In this document: positions 42,047-51,074 of the stretch, one piece after another
Layout: each line of letters begins with the position of its first letter
How positions within the stretch are numbered: position 1 is the stretch's first letter
Assembly (NCBI GenBank): GCA_964501905.1
Contig: CAZCTW010000011.1
Span: 1 to 64,000, forward strand
Length of the DNA: 64,000 bases
From: B69-G16 sp964501905
GTDB taxonomy: Archaea; Thermoproteota; Thermoprotei; Thermofilales; B69-G16
Reading direction: 5' to 3'
Position numbers and translations under genes: made by a program
The notes under the pieces: generated by a model
Database searches by the model: none
The model's input: only the letters and a program-made list of their open reading frames with translations
What the model was told of the DNA's origin: nothing

Positions 42047-44302
42047 ATGGAGATAAAAAGAAAGCTCCGGAATCTCGCCAAGAAGTCGCTCAAAGTCTCG
42101 AGGAAATTCCTAGAGTTAATGTCCGACAACAGGGCTATGATCGCTGTAATATTAACCTTCAGTTTCTTGATAGCGCTACTGCTCAGGATAACGCCTATGA
42201 GGTGGGGTATTTACCTAAATGAGTTCGACCCCTACTACGAGTACTACCTAGCCGAGAAGATAATAGAGAAAGGCGACGGCAACATCTTAAAGGGAGTCGC
42301 ATGGTGGTTTAACTGGTGGTTTGAACCCTATCCGAAGCCGAAAGACAAACTCTTCTGGGCTCCATGGGGCCGCGACCTCAGGGCAACTAGTCAGCCGGGC
42401 AGCGCGATCTTCTCGGCAGTTACCTACTACTTCCTGCATGACATCGTGGGCCTACCGGTTAGCCTCTACGTAGTCCACGCATTCCTGCCCGCAGTTGCAG
42501 CGTCTCTCGCAACTTTCGCCATATTCCTGCTGGGCCGTGAACTTAAAGACGATAACCTGGGCGTGTTCAGCGCGTTCTTCCTGTCTTTCAGCTTGCCCTT
42601 CATATACCGTACCAACTTTGGGGCTAAACACGAGGGAGTAGCTATCCCCGCGCTGCTCTTCGGGCTCTACGCCTTCCTTAAATCGTATAAAGAGGGAAAG
42701 ACCTCCTGGGCCCTCATCGCGGGCTTAAGCTACGGTATCGTAGTCTTAGCCTGGGGCGGCTATATCTACCTCTGGCAGCTGCTGGCTCTGGTCATAGTCA
42801 TCTGGCTCATCCTAAACCCCGACGACGTAAACGCCGCCAAGAGCTATCTAATCAGCAACCTAATATTCCAGGCATTCATAGCCATAACGCCCCGCTTCGG
42901 CCCTGATAAAGCCTTCATATCGGCGTATGCCCTCCTACCCACGGCCGGCAACGTTCTGTCCCTGCTCTCGCTATTAAAGCCTCACATACCCTCAATAAAA
43001 GATGCCAAACGCGTCTATATCGCAATTCTAGCAGTTTTATCCTGTGTAATGATAGCGTTAACGTTCATGAACGTCGTGCCCAAGCTAGCAGGTAGGCTGC
43101 TGGCGGTGGCTCTACCCTGGCTTAGGGAGGTAGGTATAACTACGGTTGCCGAGCACGCCGTACCCTCCTGGGCTCAAATATACCAAGACTTCGGCATGAT
43201 GCTCGTGTTCTCGGCTTTTGGAGCGTTCTACCTCTTAAGGAAGAAAGATCTTGGGAACTACCTGTTAAGCCTATTCTGGATGACCTCCATGTACGCGGCT
43301 TCCTCCCTGGCGAGATTAACGTTGATTCTATCGCTTCCCGTGGCGCTCGCCTCCGGCATCGGGTTCCTAGTAGTGGCCGAAAACTTGCTAAACCTCACCC
43401 AGATAGGGAAGAAGATAAAAGTAAAACGTAAAGGAGGGCTAAGCGTAGAGACTGTGGCTTTCTCGCTGTTCATAATGGTGCTCTTGCTTATTCCTGTGGT
43501 GGCTTCAGATACTCCGATAAGGTACGCTAATCAACCCGTGCTCATTTTGACCTCAAGCACGGCCATGGCTAGCGCCGATTGGCTTTCAGCCCTAGAATGG
43601 ATAAAGAATAACGTTCCGGAAAACGCCGTGATAGCTACTTGGTGGGATTACGGCTACTGGATATCCGTAACAACACGCCGCAACACGACATGCGACAACG
43701 GCACTATAAACTCCACGCAGATCAAACTGATAGCTAGGGCCTTCCTCTCGAATGAAACCGAGGCTCTCAGAATATTCAAACAGCTAAACGTGTCCTATGT
43801 CGTGGTCTTCGAGCCGTTTCTGGGAGGAGAGAACACGCCTCTCCAGATACCGAATCCATACGCTAGAAGCCTCCCAATGTTGGGCGATTACGTCTATACC
43901 TCGGTGGCTCTATCGGGGTATGGAGGAGACTTCGCTAAAAGCTATCAGATGGCTAGGTGGATAGGATGGGACCCGGACCGCTTCCAAACGGTTACTGTGT
44001 TGAGGACACGTCAGGGGCAGATACCGATAATAGTGCCCGCGGACACCCCAGAGGCTAAGAACGCCACCCTGTACAGGCTATTGTTTAAGAAGACGGACCA
44101 AAGGCTTATGTTCGTGTTTGAGCCTTTAGAAATACTGGGACCCGGGAATCCCGTGCCGTTCCCTGGCTATGGAGGCGAAGAAGGAAAAGCCCCATTGGTT
44201 AAGATACCTCCGCCGGAGCACTTCGAACTCGTCTACGCTTCACAGCCGAATCAGTGGGTGCTAGTGTACAAGGTTATTTATCCTGAGGAGACTTCAGGAT
44301 AA
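42047..44302 (+). CDS. aglB: Oligosaccharyltransferase catalytic subunit (AglB/STT3)
   Basis: Transfers glycans from a lipid carrier to asparagine of exported proteins. It has about a dozen membrane spans in the first 480 residues, an acidic loop motif NEFDPYYEYYLAEKI near residue 60, and the signature WWDYG (ATWWDYGYWIS) near residue 531 that binds the acceptor sequon. The C-terminal domain lies outside the membrane. At 751 residues it fits the short archaeal type. An OST3/OSTC-like gene is 4.6 kb away. Confidence 0.95.
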   Translation: MEIKRKLRNLAKKSLKVSRKFLELMSDNRAMIAVILTFSFLIALLLRITPMRWGIYLNEFDPYYEYYLAEKIIEKGDGNILKGVAWWFNWWFEPYPKPKDKLFWAPWGRDLRATSQPGSAIFSAVTYYFLHDIVGLPVSLYVVHAFLPAVAASLATFAIFLLGRELKDDNLGVFSAFFLSFSLPFIYRTNFGAKHEGVAIPALLFGLYAFLKSYKEGKTSWALIAGLSYGIVVLAWGGYIYLWQLLALVIVIWLILNPDDVNAAKSYLISNLIFQAFIAITPRFGPDKAFISAYALLPTAGNVLSLLSLLKPHIPSIKDAKRVYIAILAVLSCVMIALTFMNVVPKLAGRLLAVALPWLREVGITTVAEHAVPSWAQIYQDFGMMLVFSAFGAFYLLRKKDLGNYLLSLFWMTSMYAASSLARLTLILSLPVALASGIGFLVVAENLLNLTQIGKKIKVKRKGGLSVETVAFSLFIMVLLLIPVVASDTPIRYANQPVLILTSSTAMASADWLSALEWIKNNVPENAVIATWWDYGYWISVTTRRNTTCDNGTINSTQIKLIARAFLSNETEALRIFKQLNVSYVVVFEPFLGGENTPLQIPNPYARSLPMLGDYVYTSVALSGYGGDFAKSYQMARWIGWDPDRFQTVTVLRTRQGQIPIIVPADTPEAKNATLYRLLFKKTDQRLMFVFEPLEILGPGNPVPFPGYGGEEGKAPLVKIPPPEHFELVYASQPNQWVLVYKVIYPEETSG

Positions 44303-44462
44303 AAGAAAACTTGAGTTTTCTCCTATACTCTCCGTATTTGTCTTCTGGGGAGAATTTGGGCGGATGTGGGATCTTTAAAATCCCTCCACAGTATGGGCAT
44401 TTGTCCTGTTTAAGCGTGTACCTTCCACACGAGCTACATTTTCTAAGAATTCCCTTCCTCAC
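44274..44462 (-). CDS. nop10: H/ACA RNP protein Nop10
   Basis: A 62-residue zinc-ribbon protein that joins Cbf5 in the H/ACA pseudouridylation complex. LRKCSSCGRYTLKQDKCPYC carries the four cysteines, then GILKIPHPPKFSPEDKYGEY, the conserved linear segment. It follows aIF2-alpha by two bases on the minus strand, a common archaeal order. Its 3' end overlaps that of aglB by 29 bases, convergent. Confidence 0.95.
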   Translation of the reverse strand: MRKGILRKCSSCGRYTLKQDKCPYCGGILKIPHPPKFSPEDKYGEYRRKLKFSFILKSPQDK

Positions 44463-44464
44463 AG

Positions 44465-45265
44465 CTACCTTTTCACCCTTTTAAACTCCATGATACATTT
44501 CTGCTTGGCAGCTTCCTCCCGAACCTTGGAGAGTATATCTTTAAGAAGCGCCTCGGCGGTTTTGTAGTCGAGCGCCGTCAAGTCTATTCTATACCTGGGC
44601 GCTCCTTCAGTGTATATCTTAACCTCTACATTTTGATATTTCTTGAGTACATCCCGCCAGGAAGTTAAAACTTTTTTAATTCTCTCAACCCCGTCTTTCT
44701 CGTAGCACCTTACTATAAACTCGCCGCTTATCTTAGCCTTTCTTATCTCAACATAGACGAACGCCAGCTCGTATATCACCGAGAGCCACGGCTCTTTTAA
44801 CCCAGCTTTAACCAGGACATCTTTCCCTCTTAAAGCAGCTTCTTCAAAGCCCGCATATATCTCCCCGAAGTAGTCCTCCATTTTCCATCCTGCTTCTCTA
44901 TAAGCATCGTCGAGAGTTTTGCCTAGTTTTTTAGCGGCAAGCTCTAAGAGCTTCTCGGCTCTTTGAGCTCTCTTCCACTCAAACATTTTGTCTTTTTTCT
45001 CTCCCTCGCTAACTCTCTTTAAGGAAACGTCTATGTGCATCTTAACGGGGTTTACTCTTATGACCTTGAATACTCTCTTCTGTCCTTCTTTGAGCACTTC
45101 TCTTATGTGGTGGAACCAGGAGTGAGAGACTTCGTTTAGGGGGCAATAGGCTTCTATGCCTCCATACTCGTCTAGCGTTATAAAAGCTCCGTGCTCGAAA
45201 ATCTTCTTTACAGTTCCTATTACGAGCTCGTTTCTTGCAGGCAGTCTTCTACGCTTCCTAACCAT
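44465..45265 (-). CDS. Translation initiation factor 2 subunit alpha
   Basis: The alpha subunit of the aIF2 complex that brings initiator tRNA to the small subunit. An N-terminal S1 domain (LVIGTVKKIFEHGAFITLDE, GGIEAYCPLNEVSHSWFHHI) covers residues about 10-85; a helical middle and the C-terminal alpha-beta domain (VEVKIYTEGAPRYRIDLTAL) follow. Length 266 is normal. It is between eS27 and nop10 in one operon. Confidence 0.95.
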   Translation of the reverse strand: MVRKRRRLPARNELVIGTVKKIFEHGAFITLDEYGGIEAYCPLNEVSHSWFHHIREVLKEGQKRVFKVIRVNPVKMHIDVSLKRVSEGEKKDKMFEWKRAQRAEKLLELAAKKLGKTLDDAYREAGWKMEDYFGEIYAGFEEAALRGKDVLVKAGLKEPWLSVIYELAFVYVEIRKAKISGEFIVRCYEKDGVERIKKVLTSWRDVLKKYQNVEVKIYTEGAPRYRIDLTALDYKTAEALLKDILSKVREEAAKQKCIMEFKRVKR

Positions 45266-45277
45266 AGCTCCTCACAG

Positions 45278-45475
45278 TTAGCCGAGCACTTTTATAACTT
45301 CGGCTTCTATAAGCGCTTTACCTCCCTTCGGGCGGGCTAAAAATCTACCGCACACGTTACATTTAACGACTATAGTCGCGTGATCGAATATTATCTGCTC
45401 GTTCTCGCAATCTGGACATTTAACTAGGAGAAATCTGCTTTTAGGCTCCGGGATTAAAATCTTCCTTTTCTTCAC
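45278..45475 (-). CDS. rps27e: 30S ribosomal protein eS27 (S27e)
   Basis: A zinc-ribbon small-subunit protein: RFLLVKCPDCENEQIIFDHA and VVKCNVCGRFLARPKGGKAL with two CxxC pairs. I start it at GTG 45475, preceded by TAGGGGTG, giving 65 residues, the family's usual size; a TTG at 45499 would add eight residues and overlap eL42. It is followed by aIF2-alpha after 12 bases. Confidence 0.93.
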   Translation of the reverse strand: MKKRKILIPEPKSRFLLVKCPDCENEQIIFDHATIVVKCNVCGRFLARPKGGKALIEAEVIKVLG

Positions 45476-45485
45476 TATTTCACCC

Positions 45486-45770
45486 CTATAATTTCTCAAC
45501 TATCTCCAGTTTCTTCAGCCTTATTCCCTTCCTGTGAAGTATGTAGCCGCACACTCTACATTTTAGTTTTAGAACTTGTTTTTTAGTGACTTTTGCCGTT
45601 CTTTTCTGCTCGGGCTTTCTCTTAGACCCGTAGCCTTTTTGCTTAGCTCTATACCTGCGCTCGCCCTGGGCTAGGCTGCGGCGCTTGCCTGGCTTATATA
45701 GAGTCACGGAGTGTAGAGTATACTTTTTACATCGGGGACAGTAAGTCCTTATCTCTTTAGGTACCTTCAT
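45486..45770 (-). CDS. rpl44e: 50S ribosomal protein eL42 (L44e)
   Basis: A zinc-binding large-subunit protein near the E site: RTYCPRCKKYTLHSVTLYKP, GERRYRAKQKGYGSKRKPEQ and KLKCRVCGYILHRKGIRLKK. I choose the ATG at 45770 because GGTGGA precedes it; another ATG three codons upstream is possible. It heads the eL42-eS27-aIF2alpha-Nop10 operon. Confidence 0.95.
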   Translation of the reverse strand: MKVPKEIRTYCPRCKKYTLHSVTLYKPGKRRSLAQGERRYRAKQKGYGSKRKPEQKRTAKVTKKQVLKLKCRVCGYILHRKGIRLKKLEIVEKL

Positions 45771-45848
45771 AGCATCCACCGCTATATATAACTCGATGAT
45801 GGAATTATCAACTTATATTTAAACTTTGCAGATAAAGAAAGAGAGAAT

Positions 45849-46799
45849 TTATGTTTCTATGCCAGCTAACTTGAGAAGTCGGTTCCAGTTCTCCTCAATA
45901 TCTTTCTTTATCTTTTCTAGAAGCCACTTATTCTCCGGCTGTAATACATGCCTAAATCTGCCCTGAAGCTTGAGGTATTCCTCGACAGGCTTTGGTTTTT
46001 TAACTAGGACGTTTATCTTCCATACCCCGTTGTCGTACTCGTATAGCGGCCAGACACGGGTCTGCACGGCGAGCCTCGCTATCTCTATGCTTCGACTGGG
46101 GTCTGCCCTCCAACCGGTGGGGCATGGAGTGAAGTAGTGTATGACTGTGGGGCCTTTTACCGAAGCAGCTTTCTTAAGCTTGTTGTATAAATCAACCGGA
46201 TAAGCCGGGTTCGCGGTCGCCGCGTATTTTATGCCGTGGGCTACGGCTATCCCTATAAGGTCTTTCTTCCTCTCCTGCTTTCCCGGTATCACACTACCAG
46301 CCGGACTTGTGGTAGTGGCAGCTCCTCTAGGTGTTGCACTCGACCTCTGAATTCCCGTGTTCATGTAGGCCTCGTTATCGTAGCATATGTAGATTAAGTC
46401 ATGGCCTCGCTCTAACGCGCCGCTGAGGGCTTGCAAGCCTATATCGAAAGTGCCTCCATCGCCTCCAAACACTATGACTTTAGGCGGCTTTACTCCTCTC
46501 TTCTTCTCCAACGCTCTAAACGCTGCTTCGATTCCGCTCGCCGTCGAGGCCGCGTTCTCGAAAGCCGAATGCACCCAGGGGACTTTCCAGCTAGTATAGG
46601 GGAATATTGTGGTAGCCACCTCTAGACAACCCGTAGCCGCTACCACTATTTTAGGTCCCGGAACAGCTTTCAACGCTAGCCTAACTACTATTGGCGCCCC
46701 ACAGCCCGCGCAGAGCCTGTGTCCAGGGGCTAAGTACTCTTCCCTGGGGATTTCCTTTATGGTTTTCACCAAACCTAAACCTTCAGACACGATTCTCAC
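45849..46799 (-). CDS. porB: Pyruvate:ferredoxin oxidoreductase beta subunit
   Basis: Carries thiamine pyrophosphate and iron-sulfur ligands. APGHRLCAGCGAPIVVRLAL near residue 25-44 has the CxxC; VIVFGGDGGTFDIGLQALSG is the TPP GDG motif near residue 105, with YICYDNEAYMNTGIQRSSAT after it. Length 316 fits. It is last in the porC-porD-porA-porB operon, three bases after porA. Confidence 0.93.
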   Translation of the reverse strand: MRIVSEGLGLVKTIKEIPREEYLAPGHRLCAGCGAPIVVRLALKAVPGPKIVVAATGCLEVATTIFPYTSWKVPWVHSAFENAASTASGIEAAFRALEKKRGVKPPKVIVFGGDGGTFDIGLQALSGALERGHDLIYICYDNEAYMNTGIQRSSATPRGAATTTSPAGSVIPGKQERKKDLIGIAVAHGIKYAATANPAYPVDLYNKLKKAASVKGPTVIHYFTPCPTGWRADPSRSIEIARLAVQTRVWPLYEYDNGVWKINVLVKKPKPVEEYLKLQGRFRHVLQPENKWLLEKIKKDIEENWNRLLKLAGIET

Positions 46800-46802
46800 C
46801 CC

Positions 46803-47987
46803 CTACTCCCTAACACCAACCCATACCTCTTTTTCGGGGACTTCTCCTTCTTCCGCGATTTTCTTAGCTTTTTCGAAAATCTGTACTACGTGCTCGGGCT
46901 TTAGATCTCTCCCGCCTAGCCCGTAGACGACGTTGAACAGTAGAGGCCTCTCCTTCAAGTTTATTAGAGTAGCCGCAACATCCATGAACAACTGAGCTCC
47001 CGGACTACCGAAACTATAAGATCTATCCATAACCGCCAAGGCCTTCACGCCTTTTAGAGTTTCAATCAATTCTTTCTGGGGGAACGGCCTATAGAGAGTA
47101 AGGCTTACCACTCCCACTTTCTCGCCTTTCTCCCTCAGCTTTCTTACAACCTCTCTTACCGTACCCGCCGCAGAGCCTAAGATCATTATGGCTACCTCAG
47201 CGTCCTCCATACCCAAAGTCTTTAAGGGCCTATAGGTTCTCCCGCTGAATTCTTCGAATTCTTCAAAAGCCTTTAAGATGTATGGATACGAGGCTTTTAG
47301 AGCCTCCGCTTGGTGCTTCTTATGCTCTATATAGTAGTCGAATAGGTCAAGAGGCCCGTAGGTCCTAGGATTCTCGGGATCCAGCGGGTACACGGGCTCT
47401 TTGGGAGGTAAGAACTTGAGGATATCTTCATCTTCGAAAACTTTTACTCCCTCTAGCGAGTGGGTTAGTATGAAGCCGTCTAAGTTTACTATAGTCGGGA
47501 ATAGCACGTTCTTGTCCTCTGCTATCCTGAATGCTTGGAGAGTTAAATCGTAGGCCTCCTGTACGTTTTCGGCGAAGAGCTCTATCCATCCCGCATCTCT
47601 AGCCGCGTAAGCGTCGTCGTGACTGCAATGTATGTTTATGGGAGCGGACAGCGCTCTATTGCCCAAAGCCATGACTATAGTCGTGCGGAGAGAAGAGGCT
47701 ATGTATAATATCTCGTACATCAAGGCTAAGCCCTGGCTTGCCGTGGCGGTGAAAACTCTAGCCCCGGCTAGTGAAGCACCTACACAGGCCGAGAGGGCGG
47801 AGTGCTCTGACTCTACGGGAACATAGGCCGCGTTTAACTCTCCGTTATTAACGTATTCGCTGAGCTTTTCAACGATAATAGTTTGAGGTGTGATCGGATA
47901 AGCAGCTATAACGTCGACATCTACCTGCTTCACGGCATACGCTACGGCAGTATCCCCATTCATTCCTATAATCCTAGCCATATCCAA
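46803..47987 (-). CDS. porA: Pyruvate:ferredoxin oxidoreductase alpha subunit
   Basis: The subunit that binds substrate and dimerises; converts pyruvate, CoA and ferredoxin to acetyl-CoA and CO2. GDTAVAYAVKQVDVDVIAAY, YPITPQTIIVEKLSEYVNNG and SEHSALSACVGASLAGARVF are typical of the N-terminal domain. Later AVMDRSYSFGSPGAQLF is typical of POR. At 394 residues it is standard. It lies six bases after porD. A different 2-oxoacid specificity is possible but the arrangement matches POR. Confidence 0.92.
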   Translation of the reverse strand: MDMARIIGMNGDTAVAYAVKQVDVDVIAAYPITPQTIIVEKLSEYVNNGELNAAYVPVESEHSALSACVGASLAGARVFTATASQGLALMYEILYIASSLRTTIVMALGNRALSAPINIHCSHDDAYAARDAGWIELFAENVQEAYDLTLQAFRIAEDKNVLFPTIVNLDGFILTHSLEGVKVFEDEDILKFLPPKEPVYPLDPENPRTYGPLDLFDYYIEHKKHQAEALKASYPYILKAFEEFEEFSGRTYRPLKTLGMEDAEVAIMILGSAAGTVREVVRKLREKGEKVGVVSLTLYRPFPQKELIETLKGVKALAVMDRSYSFGSPGAQLFMDVAATLINLKERPLLFNVVYGLGGRDLKPEHVVQIFEKAKKIAEEGEVPEKEVWVGVRE

Positions 47988-47993
47988 CCCCCA

Positions 47994-48272
47994 CTATAGC
48001 TCTGACACCATTTCTATAGCCTTTACAGGACACATATTGGCGCATATTCCACAACCTTTACAGTAGTCGTAGTCTATGGAAACACTGTCGTCCTCATGTC
48101 TTATAATCGCTGGTTCTGGACAAGAAACCCAGCAGAGCAGGCATTTAACGCATTTATTTTGATCTATGACAGGCTTAAAAGTCCGCCAGGCTCCGGTCTT
48201 ATACTCTAAGCTAGTGGCGGGCTCCGGTATGATAGCGGCTATCGGGAGATCCTTCCAAGTTTTATATTTCAT
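47994..48272 (-). CDS. porD: Pyruvate:ferredoxin oxidoreductase delta subunit (ferredoxin-like)
   Basis: A small protein with two 4Fe-4S motifs: CVKCLLCWVSCPEPAI and CKGCGICANMCPVKAI, passing electrons to ferredoxin. I start it at ATG 48272, preceded by GAGGAGGTGG; the frame extends six residues further. It overlaps porC by 11 bases. Confidence 0.93.
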   Translation of the reverse strand: MKYKTWKDLPIAAIIPEPATSLEYKTGAWRTFKPVIDQNKCVKCLLCWVSCPEPAIIRHEDDSVSIDYDYCKGCGICANMCPVKAIEMVSEL

Positions 48273-48825
48273 ACTTCGCCACCTCCTCATAAGCTCTTTT
48301 AACTGCTATTTTATTTTTCTCCAGTATTTCTCCTTTGAAACGTTCGCCTAAAGCGTCTAGAACAGAGTCTAGCGAGGCTAAACCGGTAGCCTTTACGAGC
48401 GCGCCTAACATAGGCGTGTTGTATAGAGGCCTATTGAACACCTCCAAGGCTATCTTATGAGCATCAACCGTATATACTTTCAGAGATTTCTCTTTTGCTA
48501 TTTTAATTATCTCCTCCGAGACCTTTGTCGTGTTTAAAATTAGGTAACCACCCTCCTTTAAACCGGCAGTTACTCCTTCAACGTTTGTGGTTAACAGCAC
48601 TGGGTCTATAACGACAACTATGTCGGGCTCGTAAACGCCGTAGTGTATATCTATAGGCTTATCGTCGATTCGCGTAAACGCCCTCACGGGAGCTCCTCTA
48701 CGCTCTGGGCCAAATTCGGGGAAGTGCTGAACGTACTTACCTTCTCTGAGAACTGCTCGTGCTAAAAGTTCGCTTGAAGTAACAACGCCTTGCCCACCTC
48801 TGCCATGCCAGCGAACTTCAATCAA
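48262..48825 (-). CDS. porC: Pyruvate:ferredoxin oxidoreductase gamma subunit
   Basis: The gamma domain that binds CoA in related enzymes. The family start is IEVRWHGRGGQGVVTSSELL; then EFGPERRGAPVRAFTRIDDK and VVVIDPVLL follow. I choose TTG 48825, giving MIEVRWHGRGG, because GGGTGAG lies just upstream and a TATA-like TTTTAAAT lies about 30 bases upstream; the open frame starts eight residues earlier at 48849. It is first of the por operon. Confidence 0.9.
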   Translation of the reverse strand: MIEVRWHGRGGQGVVTSSELLARAVLREGKYVQHFPEFGPERRGAPVRAFTRIDDKPIDIHYGVYEPDIVVVIDPVLLTTNVEGVTAGLKEGGYLILNTTKVSEEIIKIAKEKSLKVYTVDAHKIALEVFNRPLYNTPMLGALVKATGLASLDSVLDALGERFKGEILEKNKIAVKRAYEEVAKYEI

Positions 48826-48926
48826 ACAGCTCACCCTTCGCATGAACATTTAAAACACTCTTCTTTTAATCTTTCGGCTCCCAGGCGCTCTTCAAAAAAC
48901 TTATATTACGATCGTTTAAAGATAGC

Positions 48927-49307
48927 TTGGTGTTCGGAATGCCTACTGCCGACCGAATATTGAAGAAGCTCAGTAAGGTAAACGTTAGTAAAATTCTGCT
49001 AATAGCTCTGCTAATAGGCTCTCTGCTTATAATGGGCGGCCTACTATACGTTATTGTAAATAATCCTCCCCCTCTCTACCGCGAAGGACCTTTCGCCTAC
49101 GGCTTAAATAGACAATCGAGCATGGAAACTCTAGTTGTCGCTTTCGCCTACGCCGTGGGCATTGGCGGCCTCTACTTACTCTATAACACTCGACGCTACT
49201 ACTACGATTTAAGATTCCTTTCAATAAACTTAGTGTCAGGGACTCTGCTACTCCTGCTCTCCCTAATCCTATTGCAGTCAATATACGCTATGAAAGTTGG
49301 AATGTAA
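48927..49307 (+). CDS. Small membrane protein resembling OST3/OSTC
   Basis: A 126-residue protein with three membrane segments (about 20-44, 66-84, 97-120). The loop and second segment, NNPPPLYREGPFAYGLNRQS then METLVVAFAYAVGIGGLYLL, resemble the eukaryotic OST3/OST6 C-terminal domain and OSTC (EPPS-x-G ... NGQ-x-x-EG). A role as an accessory subunit with AglB is therefore attractive but is inference from a short pattern. It is 12 bases before the next gene and has a TATA-like CTTATATTA upstream. Confidence 0.5.
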   Translation: MVFGMPTADRILKKLSKVNVSKILLIALLIGSLLIMGGLLYVIVNNPPPLYREGPFAYGLNRQSSMETLVVAFAYAVGIGGLYLLYNTRRYYYDLRFLSINLVSGTLLLLLSLILLQSIYAMKVGM

Positions 49308-49319
49308 TTAGGTTATGAT

Positions 49320-49883
49320 ATGGGAAAAATTGAGGAAATTCTGAAGAAAAGAGGAATTCTCGTCCTCTTCTACAGCGATTACTTTACTCCACTCTCTTTA
49401 ATCTGTTTAAAATACCTACAGAAAGCGAGAAGCGGGGATAAAGGATTATACTTTGTCCAGGGAAGAGCCGCAATGCCGACCCATCTATTAAAGGTCTTAG
49501 ACCAATTAAGCGAAAAATTCACTGAAAATATTATGGTGGTTCCGCTATCTGACCCGCTACATCAATTTATCATCGTTAACATGCTAGAAAGCTTTGTGGA
49601 TTGCTATGATTGGGTATTTTTCGATAACTTCTTTACAAATCTCCTAGTAGTGAGAGGATTAGCTAAAAGTCTTCGAACATTAATTATAGCTTTTGAGCAA
49701 ATTTCGAAAATAAAACAGGTCTCTAAAAAGCACAACGCGTTGTTCGTAATCGCGACTGTTGAGGAGATAAGAAGTATTGTGCCTTTGGATAGAGTAAAAG
49801 CCTTTGCAGACGCTGTGGTTAGAGTGGAACGTTACGAGGGAGAGGTAAGAGCTACTGTGGAGAAATGGGAAAATGATAACTAA
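49320..49883 (+). CDS. RecA-fold-like hypothetical protein lacking a P-loop
   Basis: A 187-residue protein with alternating strands and helices: GILVLFYSDYFTPLSLICLK, YDWVFFDNFFTNLLVVRGLA, HNALFVIATVEEI. The FFDNFF strand and the final ADAVVRVERYEGEVRATVEK resemble the end of RadA/KaiC-like ATPases (ADVV.RV...), but the Walker A glycine-lysine loop is missing. It may be an inactive paralog acting as a partner. It overlaps the RuvC-like gene by 11 bases, so the two are co-made. Confidence 0.45.
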   Translation: MGKIEEILKKRGILVLFYSDYFTPLSLICLKYLQKARSGDKGLYFVQGRAAMPTHLLKVLDQLSEKFTENIMVVPLSDPLHQFIIVNMLESFVDCYDWVFFDNFFTNLLVVRGLAKSLRTLIIAFEQISKIKQVSKKHNALFVIATVEEIRSIVPLDRVKAFADAVVRVERYEGEVRATVEKWENDN

Positions 49884-50544
49884 TCTGAGTAGTATTGTAA
49901 GCGATAGAAGAGTGGTTATATTTTGTGATGCTTTGAAAACGTATACCGAAGTTTTGAACATCTCGAAGAGGAGAGGATTAAAAATTGAAATTTATCCTTC
50001 TATTCCGCTTGAAGAGGAACTAATTCACCACGACATCATAATAGTTATAAAGAAAAAGCACAAAAAAGAACTCAAGAAAAATCGCGTAACAAAACTATAC
50101 ACGTACCCAACTTCGGAACCCCGCTTCTTGCTAGATTTAGTTTCTGCGCTAAAAGGCGAATTTATAAAAAGCATTGACATCGGCATGGATCCTGGGCTGT
50201 ACAATATAGGTATAGCCGTAATAGCCGATGGAATACTCGTGATGGGGGAGACGGTGCCCGATGCCGATACCGCCATGAATATACTTAAGGAATTGCTAAC
50301 CTACGATCCTCCCGTCAAAAGGGTGAAGTTGAAAATAGGCAATGGAGAGAATTACAGGCTTCTCTTACAGAAGATTACACAGTTAGGCAGCAAAATCTTG
50401 GGTGAAAAGGGAGAGGTAAAAATGGAACTAGTCGACGAGTATTATGCTAAGAGACAAGTTTTAGCAGTAGATTTCCTGAAGGATAAAAACGTGATAGCCG
50501 CGTTGAAGATTTTGCTGAGCAAAAGCTATAAAGAGCTTCGGTAA
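49873..50544 (+). CDS. RuvC/RNase H-fold-like protein
   Basis: A 223-residue protein. The central segment IDIGMDPGLYNIGIAVIADG (near residue 97-116) is the first strand-hairpin of the RuvC/RNase H fold with its catalytic Asp and GxxxxGIA. GKILGEKGEVKMELVDEYYA with Glu/Asp and the final VIAALKILLSKS match the later parts with candidate acidic residues. The N-terminal 90 residues are strand-helix without a clear family. A nuclease, perhaps on branched DNA, is inferred; it overlaps the RecA-like gene. Confidence 0.55.
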   Translation: MITNLSSIVSDRRVVIFCDALKTYTEVLNISKRRGLKIEIYPSIPLEEELIHHDIIIVIKKKHKKELKKNRVTKLYTYPTSEPRFLLDLVSALKGEFIKSIDIGMDPGLYNIGIAVIADGILVMGETVPDADTAMNILKELLTYDPPVKRVKLKIGNGENYRLLLQKITQLGSKILGEKGEVKMELVDEYYAKRQVLAVDFLKDKNVIAALKILLSKSYKELR

Positions 50545-50633
50545 TTGGAAGTTTAGCTGACAGTAACATTTTATTGAATACGAATTTATATGTTTGCTGA
50601 AAGATATCCATTACAATCGGCGTGGGACCTCCC

Positions 50634-51074
50634 ATGGAGAGCAGCTTTATCAGGGAATTTAACAAGGAATTTAAGAAGATGTACTTTGACTACAACAAGG
50701 CGGTGTCAGAAAACGATTTTGATAAAGCTATCGAAATAGGAGAAAAGATTCTACAAGGCTTAATCAAGATATCGAGGGAACACATCTTAACCATCTTGCG
50801 AAACAGCACTATTAAGGAGTTAGTAGAAGACATAATAACTTTTCATGAGAAAAACTTGGCGTTTATAGAAGGCACGTGTGAGGCAATTAAGGATATGCCA
50901 GTCCTATTCACGTTCGACGCTAAGGAACGCGCGGTAGAGCTCCTCTCATCGAGTATTTCGGAGTTTTTCAGTTTTGTACTAGGAGCCTTAATGGTCCTAG
51001 CCGATTTAGAAGCTACCGCCAGGGAGTACACCACAAATAAGGAAGATAAGAACTCGGTGCCTAGAGTTATGTAG
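50634..51074 (+). CDS. Hypothetical helical protein
   Basis: A 146-residue helical protein, not recognised: FIREFNKEFKKMYFDYNKAV, then EKILQGLIKISREHILTILR and VELLSSSISEFFSFVLGALM. I start it at ATG 50634; an upstream GTG at 50622 is in frame. A TATA-like AATTTATATG lies about 45 bases before. Its 3' end overlaps serS (opposite strand) by eight bases. Confidence 0.55.
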   Translation: MESSFIREFNKEFKKMYFDYNKAVSENDFDKAIEIGEKILQGLIKISREHILTILRNSTIKELVEDIITFHEKNLAFIEGTCEAIKDMPVLFTFDAKERAVELLSSSISEFFSFVLGALMVLADLEATAREYTTNKEDKNSVPRVM

